Positions 53,843 to 62,400 of a stretch of DNA of 64,000 nucleotides are shown here, one piece after another (positions within the stretch are counted from its first letter, which is position 1; each line of letters starts with the position of its first letter). A program made the position numbers and the translations under genes. This DNA is from SMWN01 sp965221455 (GTDB lineage Bacteria; Pseudomonadota; Gammaproteobacteria; Eutrophobiales; Eutrophobiaceae). A model generated the notes under the pieces. That model searched no databases and was not told where the DNA came from. It saw only the letters and a list, made by a program, of their open reading frames with translations. The stretch is from contig OZ244890.1 in assembly GCA_965221455.1 (NCBI GenBank), positions 1,674,001-1,738,000 on the forward strand, in the 5' to 3' direction.

Positions 53843-54308
53843 GTAGTGGTCTAATAAATCCGTACCAGGTGATAGGTGATGAAATCACATACTCATGGAG
53901 GTACGGCTCATGACAAAAGAACGAAAACACTTTACACCTGAGTTTAAACAAGATGCTGCCTTGTCTGGTAGTAGACCAGGACTACAGCATCAAAGAAGCC
54001 TGTCCAGTTGAGCAATTAAGCACGCACTATCGTCAAAGTGACGGCGATGATTGTCAGTAGCCAGCAGGGCTTATCGCAACAGTCACCTCGTCATTCCTGC
54101 GGAAGCAGGAATCCAGGTGCTGATTGCAACTCGTCTGAATTGCTTCGCTAAAGCTCTCCCCCTGCCAAGGGGGAGTACCCCGCAGGGGGAGGGGGTTGCA
54201 GGGGGAGGGAATGACGACTTACAACATCACCACAAACAATACAGACATTACCGCAACCAGCTTCCAGCATTCCATGTGACCGCCTGAAAGCATCAACCCC
54301 TGCCGTCA

Positions 54309-54494
54309 TTGCGAGCAAAGCGAAGCAATCCAGTAAACTTTAAAGATAAGCCAGGATACCTTGAAATATTTGAAGATATGCAAAATGCCATTGCCAGAGA
54401 AAAACAGATTAAAGCTGACTCCCGCAAAAAGAAACCTGCCCTGATTGAAAAACATAACCCGAAATGGAACGATTTATATGAAGATATTGTTTAA
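54309..54494 (+). pseudogene. C-terminal fragment of a GIY-YIG nuclease
   Basis: Encodes G-Y-L-E-I-F-E-D-M-Q-N-A-I-A-R-E-K-Q-I-K, then L-I-E-K-H-N-P-K-W-N-D-L-Y-E-D-I, the typical end of small GIY-YIG proteins; the catalytic GIY-YIG half is missing. The only unit with CAG (Gln) after A-R-E-K: the second unit here (54.8 kb) and the array units of copy A have TAA. Confidence 0.8.
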
Positions 54495-54885
54495 TCTGGA
54501 TTGCTTCGCTTCGCTCGCAATGACGGGGGGAAACTCGCAATGACGAGGGGAAGCTCGCAATGACGGGGAGACAGAACTTGCAATGACGGGAAAAAATGAC
54601 GACTTACACCATCACCACAAACAATACAGACATTACCGCAACCAGCTTCCAGCATTCCATGTGACCGCCTGAAAGCATCAACCCCTGCCGTCATTGCGAG
54701 CAAAGCGAAGCAATCCAGTAAACTTTAAAGATAAGCCAGGATACCTTGAAATATTTGAAGATATGCAAAATGCCATTGCCAGAGAAAAATAAATTAAAGC
54801 TGACTCCCGCAAAAAGAAACCTGCCCTGATTGAAAAACACAATCCGGAATGGAACAATTTATATGAAGATATTGTTTAATCTGGA

Positions 54886-55335
54886 TTGCTTCGCTTTGCT
54901 CGCAATGACGGTGCAACGTCCCAACCAGGTTGGGTATACGTGACGTATGTCCGGGTCGGGACACGGTGGCTGTATTTAGCCCTGGTCATGGATTTGTATG
55001 CCCTGCGTATTGCCTATGAATCCAGAGCTAAACCCAGGGGATTGATGTATCACTCTGACCAGGGAACTCATTACACCAGCCGTGCTTTTCAGCAACTGCT
55101 TTGGCGATATCATATCAAGCAGAGTATGAGCCATCGAGGTAACTGTTGGGACAATGCCCCAATGAAACGCTGTTTTAGAAGTTTTAAATCGGCATGGATG
55201 CCGAAGACCTTCTATTCATCTTACGCACAAGCTGAACACGACATTATGCAATATATCAAATATCACAATCATCATAAGGAGCATCGCTATATTGTGTATC
55301 TAACACCGGTTGACGCTGAGAAACAAATCGCATGA
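54886..55335 (+). pseudogene. Transposase C-terminal fragment in element B
   Basis: Same N-terminally truncated, internally deleted IS3 transposase as in copy A (V-M-D-L-Y, then H-S-D-Q-G-T-H-Y, C-W-D-N-A-P-M-K), but with a complete 3' end: H-K-E-H-R-Y then L-T-P-V-D-A-E-K. It keeps the second Asp and the region of the Glu, but no full catalytic domain. Confidence 0.85.
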
Positions 55336-55498
55336 AAACAACCTATCGACTGGTACGGAAATACCTGACCACTTTAGAGTACCCCGCAGGGGGGAGGGGG
55401 TTGTTAGTGCCTGTGCCCTGCGCTTTCCCGAGTTTAGCCATGCACATGGGTGGCAAGAAAAGCCGGTGCAGTGAGCGTCCATGCTGTCCATGCAGCCA

Positions 55499-58400
55499 CT
55501 ACTGCAAGAGTGCCTCGATATTCGTCCTTACCGCATTGAACGATGGATTGCCCGGAATGGTATCAAGCAGGCCCACCGCATCACGAATACCAAACAGGTA
55601 GCGACCCAGCAAGAGTCCGTCACTCTGGTTGGGATCACCGCCGCTGCCATCCACATCAAGACGACCGCTGGCGAAAGCCCCCGCAATATTCGCCGTGACC
55701 GCACTGGCCGAGGGACTCCCGGGAATCGTATCAAGCAAGCCCGCCGCATCACGAATACCAAACAGGTAGCGGCCCAGCAAGAGTCCGTCACTCTGGTTGG
55801 GATCACCACCGCTGCCATCCACATCAAGACTTACCGCCGCTATCTCCGTCACCGTCACGGTTACGGTGGCCGCCGTGACGGTACGATAGGTGGTGTCGGT
55901 ACTGGTCACCGTATGCGTGAGTTGCACGGTCTCGTCGTCTGTATCAGCGTCTTCCACTCCCGTCACGGTGATGGTTTTGGCGGTATTCCAGTCGGTGGTG
56001 CCAAACATCAGTGAGGTGGGACTCACCGTCACAGCCGCAGCATTGGAATGGGTCACGCTAATCGTCACTGCCTCCGTCGGTGGGGTATTCAGGCGCAGTG
56101 TATACATGCCAGTCCCACCACGCTCATGGACTGTCAGCGTCGTGGTACTCACGGATACGCCCGGCGTGTCGTTATCATTCAAGGTCACAGCGACGGAGTC
56201 TATCGTCACGCCACCGGCATAGTCGGCATCTGTGCTTGTCGCCGTATGTGTGAGTTGCACGGTCTCGTGGTCCGCATCTGTGTCTTCAACACCACTCACG
56301 GTCACTGTCTGGGTACTGTTCCAGTTGTCTGTGGTAAATGTCAGTGAGGTGGCACTGAGGTTCACTGCAGTGGCATCGGGATTGCTCACCATAATCGTCA
56401 CCGGCACGGTCGGTCGCTTGGTCAACGCCAGTGTATAGGTACCACTGCCAGCTTCGTCGACCGCCAGTGTGGTCGGACTCACGCGCACAACCGCAACCAC
56501 TACCGGGTCGGACGTCAGGCTATCGCCTCCCGCATTCGGATAACTCGCCATCACGCGCAACCACGTGCCTATCTGTGATTGGTCTGATGCAATCGTGTAC
56601 GTGGCGGTATTATTGGTCCCCGGTGCGGCGGTAAACGGACCCGCCGAGGCGGTCGCTGTCTGCCATTCATGGGTAATGGTGCCGACATCGGTATTCGGTG
56701 AGGCGTCCGCGTCGGTGACCGCGCCCGCCGTCAGCGTGTCGCCTGCTCTGGCATTGCCGGTGATGGGACCGAGCACACCGCCACGGTCAACCCGCAAGAT
56801 ATTGGAGAACCGGGTATCGTTGAAATCCCCGCCCTGGGTTACCTGCACCCGCAGCCAGTGAGCATGGTCCGCCGCTTGCACCGTGTAGGTCGCTGCTGTG
56901 CCATTCGCGCTGATATCTGTTGCGTTGCTACAGTTTTGAGTGGTACAGCGTTGCCATTGATGGGCGCTGATATTGACGGTCAACGTGGGATGGCTCAGCG
57001 CACCGGCGGTCAAGATATCATCGACCCTGGCCGGGGTGTTGGGGGTACTGTCCTGGATGGCACCCAATGTCACGGATGCCGCAGCATAAAGATAGTTGTC
57101 GGTGGCACTCAGTTCACCGATGACTTGCCTGGTGATGGCTGCGGCACTCGCTCCGATATTGCACAGCGGCGAGTTGGCTTGTGCGGTTTGTTCGGTGTTG
57201 GTCGTGGTCCCCGAGCGCACCCTTAAATCACCGCTGGCGGTACATGAACTGTCCAATAAGCGCACCCTGTTGCTGCCGGATGGTCGGTAAAACACGATTC
57301 CCGGTCCCGGGATAGCGGTCCATGTAAGGTTCGGACGGGACAGGCCGGACTTCAGGCGTATACTCTCGAAGAGTGTGCCGGAGTTCGGGGTCGCCTGAAT
57401 GATTGAAATGTTGAGAGTCGTAGCAAGCGAGGTGTTATTGATTATCGAGACTCGCAGTGCACCTGATCCATCGTTGGTATAGGGGAAGTATGCCACGCTT
57501 GTGACGTCCTCACCATTTCTCTCCGTTGCATTGGTATGCCCTGCCGGGCCGTTGACGAGATAGTTCGTCCAAAAAGTCCCACTCGCACGGCTCTCGGTGC
57601 CGCCGTGGTTGGTGGTGCCGCCACCACTGTAGGCATTCATACACGTGTTGCCCGTCCCGGCATAACAGGTGCGTGTCTGGTTCTTGTCGGTGATATTGCC
57701 CGTACTCCATGCGCCCCAGCCATCTGCGGAATAAATATAGTTGTCGGCGGCACTCAGCTCACCGATGGCTTGCCTGGTGATAGCTGTGGCACCAGCTCCA
57801 ATATTGCACAGCAGCGAGCTGGATTGTACGGTGCGTTCGGTGTCGGACGTGGTCCCCGAGCGGACCCTTAAATCACCGGTGGCGGTACATGAAGTGTCCA
57901 CCAAGACCACCGCGTTGCCGGAGGACGGTCGGTAAGACACGACGCCCGAGCCAGGGATGGGTGTCCATGTGAGGTTCGGACGGGACAGGCCGGACTTCAG
58001 GGTTATATTACCTCCGGCGACGCTTAAGAGGGTGCCAGTGCCTGGAGTATCCTGCCTGGTTGAGATGAAGGCAGGATTGCTGTTAAAGGTAGGGGTTATC
58101 CTTGTTCCGGATGTGGTGATAACAGAAATACTGCGTAATCTCAGCCGACCATCGTCGTTGTTGCGGGAGAAGGTCACGCCTGTGATTTCAGTAGTACCGT
58201 AGTTTGTCGCATTGGTATACCCGGCCGGGCCGTTGACGAGATAGTTCTCCCAAAAGGTCTGACTCGGACGGGCTTCGGTGCCGCCGTGGTTGGTGGTGCC
58301 GCCCCCGTAGGCATTGGTACAGGTGTTGCCCGCCCCGGCATTACAGGTGCGCGTCTGGTTCTTGTCGGTGATATTCGCCGTACTCCATTCGCCCCAGCCA

Positions 58401-58714
58401 CCGGATTGCGCCCATGCCGCCGGGCTAGACAATGCCGCCAGCAGGGCAACGGCAGCCATGACTGTTGTCATCACGCGCCATGCCCCTTGCCAGCTTCCTG
58501 GCAACGTGCTTGACCCGACCCCTTGCCCGCCGCCAGGTTCGGCGGTCAACCGCCGTTTTCCCATGATGCCCGCGAAACTGTACGCGACTGCATCGTGTTG
58601 GCGTGTGTGCCTGGACTTTAAGCAACCACCCGACCCCTTCGGGGAGGGAGTATGGGTCATGTCGTGTTGTGTACTCAACCTATCCGCAGTAACGTGCGCG
58701 ACACATTCAGCCAT
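55499..58714 (-). CDS. Surface protein 3: body out of frame with its start (OFF)
   Basis: 1071 codons are open from ATG 58714 (M-A-E-C-V), but that ATG has no Shine-Dalgarno. The ribosome-bound start by homology is ATG 58920, which 10 octamers put out of frame (206 nt apart). Plan as in genes 1 and 2: leader, Sec-like signal (ending A-W-A-Q), two WGxWS modules with hypervariable cores (about 57995-58205 and 57350-57530), Ig-like, Calx-beta-like and dockerin-like repeats. The body has no stop, as expected for a silent but intact phase variant. Divergent from the giant Calx-beta gene. Confidence 0.78.
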   Translation of the reverse strand: MAECVAHVTADRLSTQHDMTHTPSPKGSGGCLKSRHTRQHDAVAYSFAGIMGKRRLTAEPGGGQGVGSSTLPGSWQGAWRVMTTVMAAVALLAALSSPAAWAQSGGWGEWSTANITDKNQTRTCNAGAGNTCTNAYGGGTTNHGGTEARPSQTFWENYLVNGPAGYTNATNYGTTEITGVTFSRNNDDGRLRLRSISVITTSGTRITPTFNSNPAFISTRQDTPGTGTLLSVAGGNITLKSGLSRPNLTWTPIPGSGVVSYRPSSGNAVVLVDTSCTATGDLRVRSGTTSDTERTVQSSSLLCNIGAGATAITRQAIGELSAADNYIYSADGWGAWSTGNITDKNQTRTCYAGTGNTCMNAYSGGGTTNHGGTESRASGTFWTNYLVNGPAGHTNATERNGEDVTSVAYFPYTNDGSGALRVSIINNTSLATTLNISIIQATPNSGTLFESIRLKSGLSRPNLTWTAIPGPGIVFYRPSGSNRVRLLDSSCTASGDLRVRSGTTTNTEQTAQANSPLCNIGASAAAITRQVIGELSATDNYLYAAASVTLGAIQDSTPNTPARVDDILTAGALSHPTLTVNISAHQWQRCTTQNCSNATDISANGTAATYTVQAADHAHWLRVQVTQGGDFNDTRFSNILRVDRGGVLGPITGNARAGDTLTAGAVTDADASPNTDVGTITHEWQTATASAGPFTAAPGTNNTATYTIASDQSQIGTWLRVMASYPNAGGDSLTSDPVVVAVVRVSPTTLAVDEAGSGTYTLALTKRPTVPVTIMVSNPDATAVNLSATSLTFTTDNWNSTQTVTVSGVEDTDADHETVQLTHTATSTDADYAGGVTIDSVAVTLNDNDTPGVSVSTTTLTVHERGGTGMYTLRLNTPPTEAVTISVTHSNAAAVTVSPTSLMFGTTDWNTAKTITVTGVEDADTDDETVQLTHTVTSTDTTYRTVTAATVTVTVTEIAAVSLDVDGSGGDPNQSDGLLLGRYLFGIRDAAGLLDTIPGSPSASAVTANIAGAFASGRLDVDGSGGDPNQSDGLLLGRYLFGIRDAVGLLDTIPGNPSFNAVRTNIEALLQ

Positions 58715-58767
58715 GGAACGGTTGACCCTGTGCGTGGTGGCGGCGCGGTCTGCGCCAGTGTTGCGGT

Positions 58768-58920
58768 CTAGCGAGGGTGCTGTGGTGCTGTGGTGCTGTG
58801 GTGCTGTGGTGCTGTGGTGCTGTGGTGCTGTGGTGCTGTGGTGCTGTGGTGCTGTGGTGCTGCCGCTTGCTGAGCAAGCGGCAGCACGGTGTCGGTGTGT
58901 TTACATGATTTTATCAACAT
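58768..58920 (-). CDS. 50-aa leader ORF of surface gene 3 (OFF state)
   Basis: ATG 58920 has AGAGGA at 8 nt. M-L-I-K-S-C-K-H, then the palindrome and 10 octamers, then C-C-T-C-G-C-TAG: the stop lies immediately after the repeat. Loss of one unit (9) or gain of two (12) would join it to the 1071-codon body. Confidence 0.75.
   Translation of the reverse strand: MLIKSCKHTDTVLPLAQQAAAPQHHSTTAPQHHSTTAPQHHSTTAPQHPR
58777..58856 (-). repeat. Octanucleotide tandem repeat, 10 units (gene 3)
   Basis: Ten perfect copies of GTGCTGTG (plus strand), 80 bp. Flanks are the same length as in genes 1 and 2 (64 nt to ATG, 63 nt to the M-A-E-C-V codon), so only unit number sets the frame. Confidence 0.96.
58857..58887. 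repeat. Perfect palindrome next to the gene 3 octamers
   Basis: Identical to those in genes 1 and 2 (15-bp arms, one-base centre). Confidence 0.95.
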
Positions 58921-59481
58921 ATGTCAGATCCTCTCCCGCAAGTTATTCAGATTGCCCACGCGCCCCTCTGACTCGGCACTGTAACATTATCACGTTGTAT
59001 GCCTCAACCACTGTTCCATGGCAATCTGGCGCCGGTGTTGCAGTGCCGCTGCTTATGGCGTAATGCCAGCGTGTTGGTGTGTTTACGTGGTTTTGTCAGC
59101 ATCTGATTTTCTCTCCATGTCCAGTATAGTGCAACGGGTTTTTGCCATCACTTCCCTTGACTTACCCGGTGTAATAAATTCACCACGCTTCAAATGGCTC
59201 GAAGATCGGGGGCAGGTCATCTAAATTGTTTATGCATAGTTTGAACTCCCTCACATATTTCACCCCCATCGCTGTTGGATATACCTCATCTTAGGGTGTA
59301 CACTCGTCCGACTATGTTTAAATTAATTGAGCCTTGCTGTTTAGTGAAATTCTTCAGGACTGTGTTTAGCCACTCCTGCTGTAAAGCCTCTCCAAGAGTG
59401 TTGGCAGTGCCAGGGTTTTTACGAACCCTGTCGGCGTGTTTGCCAAAAAGCGGTCAAGAGGGCCGCAAAAGTGGAGATAGT
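58921..59481. other. Intergenic region between divergent surface gene 3 and the giant Calx-beta gene
   Basis: About 560 bp, no ORF with support. A hairpin CAGGGTT...AACCCTG (about 59413-59432) sits in the probable leader of the giant gene. Open frames here are not protein-like. Confidence 0.5.
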
Positions 59482-62400
59482 ATGGTCGTTAACCCTTTTC
59501 CAGGCCGATATTTCCGCCAACTTTTATTTTTGCTCTCTCTGGGCTGGTTTTTCACCGCCCCGGTGTTTGCGCAAACTGCAGGTTTGACGGTGACCCCGAC
59601 TATGCTGACAGTTAACGAAGGTGGCACCAATACTTACACCATTATGCTGAATACCGCACCAACCAGGAGTGTCGCCGTTCGTGTGGATAGTAACGATGAG
59701 GGCGCTGCGGTGGAGGATGTATCTACCTCCGGTATCCTTCATTTCTTGCCTGAGAACTGGAACAGTCCCCAGACGGTGACCGTGAACGGTGTTGAGGACA
59801 GTGATACGAACAACGAGACGGTGACCCTGACTCATATATGGAATAGCCAAGACCCCGAATATAGCACCGGGCACCTGCAGCCTAACAACCCCGTGACGGT
59901 GACGGTGACGGATAACGATGTCGTACTGTCCAGTACCTCCACACTGACGGTTGTCGAAGGTGCCACCAATAGCTATACGCTGGCATTGGCCAGTGCGCCG
60001 AGTTCTGGTGTGACGATTACGGTGATGAGTGAGAATATGGCGGTGGCGACGGTGAGTCCGGCACAACTGACTTTTACCACTGGCGATTGGAATACACCGA
60101 AGACGGTGACGGTGACGGGTGTTCAAGATGTTGATGCCCGTGCCGGGAGTGTGAACCTGCGTCATACAGTGAGCAGCGCGGACGGTAACTATAACGATGC
60201 ACCGGTAGATTCCGTGAGCGTCAGCGTGACGGATGATGAGACGGCGGGTGTGACGGTGAACGTGAGCACGCTGACGGTGACCGAAGGTGGCACAGGCACC
60301 TATACGCTGGTCTTGAGCAGCAAACCGGTTGCCAATCTTATTGCCGTTGAGATATCAAGCGGTGATACTGGATCTGTAACTGTTGATCCAGCACGGCCAC
60401 TCTTTACCGATAGCAACTGGAATAAGCCTCAGACGGTGACGGTGAGCGGGGTTAAGAGTACCCGCGGTAATGCGGTGACCCTGAGTCATGCGACGAGCAG
60501 CGTGGATGCCGACTATAATGGCGCTACCTCAACGACGGTAATGGTGAATGTAGCGCCGCCAGGCGTGACTGTGAGTGAGGCCACGTTGATGGTCAATGAA
60601 GGAGAGACCGTCACCTATATGCTGATGTTGGATACCCAGCCGGCGGCGGACGTGATGATTACGGTGGCGAGTGGCGACATGGATGCGGCGTCGGTCAGCC
60701 CGACAACACTGACCTTTACTACGGCCGACTGGAACACGGGTAAGACGTTTACAGTGACGGGTGAGGAGGATGATGACGCGAACAACGAAGTCAATGTGCA
60801 GCTCACGCATACGGCGAGCAGCACGGATGCGGCCTACAATGGTAATGCGGTGACGATAGCTGGTGTCACCGTTAATGTGGATGATAACGACACGGCGGGC
60901 GTGGCGGTGACGCCTACCATGCTAAACGTGAATGAAGGTGCGACCGGCACCTATACGCTAATGTTGACCAGCCAGCCGAGGAATGACGTGGTGATTACGG
61001 TGGCGAGTGGCGACGCGGATGCGGCGTCGGTCAACCCGGGAACACTAACCTTTACCGATGCTAACTGGAACGTGGCCCGGATGGTGACGGTGACGGGTGA
61101 GGAGGATGATGACGCGAACAACGAAGTCAGTGTGCGGCTCACGCATACGGCGGAGAGTTCGGATGCGGCCTACAATGGTAATACTGTGACGATAGCCGAG
61201 GTCGCCGTTAATGTGGATGATAACGACATGGCGGGCGTGACTGTGAGTGAGGCCACGTTGATGGTCAATGAAGGAGGGATCGGCACCTATACACTGATGT
61301 TGACCAGCCAGCCGAGGAATAACGTGACGGTTGCGGTGGGGAGTGGCGACATGGGAGCGGCGTCGGTCAGCCCGACAACACTGACCTTTACTACGGCCGA
61401 CTGGAACACGGGTAAGACGTTTACAGTGACGGGTGAGGAGGATGATGACGCGAACAACGAAGTCAATGTGCAGCTCACGCATACGGCGAGCAGCACGGAT
61501 GCGGCCTATAATGGTAATGCGGTGGCGATAGCCTCTGTGGCGGTGACGGTGGATGATAACGAGACGGCGGGCGTGACGGTGAGTGAGACCGAGCTGACGT
61601 TTAATGAGGGCACGAACAACAACACCTATACGCTGGTGTTGGATACCCTGCCGACGGCGGCAATGACGATTACGGTGGAGAGTAACGACGCTGAAGCGGC
61701 ATCGGTGAGTCCAATGATGCTGACCTTTGACATGGACGACTGGAACACGGCCAAGACGTTTACGGTGACGGGTGAGCAGGATGCTGACGCGAACAACGAG
61801 ACCGTCTCTCTGACGCACACGTTTAGCGGCGGCGGTCCTGCCTATGCAGCAGATGCTGTTCCTGCGGTGTCGATAAACGCTGTGACTGTGACGGTGAATG
61901 ATGACGAGACGGCGGGCGTGACGGTGAGTGAGACCTCGTTGACGTTTAATGAGGGCACGAACAACAACACCTACTCGCTGGTGTTGGATACCCAGCCGAC
62001 GGTGGCAATGACGATTACGGTGATGACTGACGACGCTGAAGCGGCGTCGGTAAGTCCATCGACACTGACCTTCGACATGGGCGACTGGAACACGGCCAAG
62101 ACAGTGACGGTGATGGGTGAGCAGGATGCTGATGCGAACAACGAGACTGTCTCTCTGACGCATACGTTTAGCGGCGGCGGACCTGCCTATGCGAGTGTGA
62201 CGATAGACGCTGTCACCGTGAATGTGGATGATGACGAGGAAGCGGACGTGACGGTAGTGGGTCAGTTCCCACTGGCGGTTGGCGAAGGAGCGACCGCCAC
62301 CTATACGCTGGAATTGACCAGCCCGCCGACGGTGGATGTGACGGTTGCGGTGAGCAGCACTACCGCTGCGACAGTCAGCTCCACGCCCGCGTTGCCGCTG

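Larger units (their letters stand above)
53843..55375 (+). mobile_element. Decayed IS3 derivative carrying GIY-YIG remnants, copy B
   Basis: About 1.53 kb with imperfect terminal inverted repeats: left GTAGTGGTC...ATCCGTACCAG, right CTGGTACGGAAAT...GACCACTTT. Starts with an IS150-like orfA fragment (GGAGG then ATG 53910), then two GIY-YIG/REP units, then a transposase C-terminal fragment ending L-T-P-V-D-A-E-K-Q-I-A. It interrupts the palindromic GGGGAGTACCCC site that is intact at 31.33 kb; AGT may be a 3-bp target duplication. Confidence 0.75.

Noticed and set aside
59330..59481. c-di-GMP (GEMM) riboswitch upstream of the giant gene
   Set aside because: AAAGCC and a hairpin are present but the remaining conserved positions and pairing of the aptamer could not be found.
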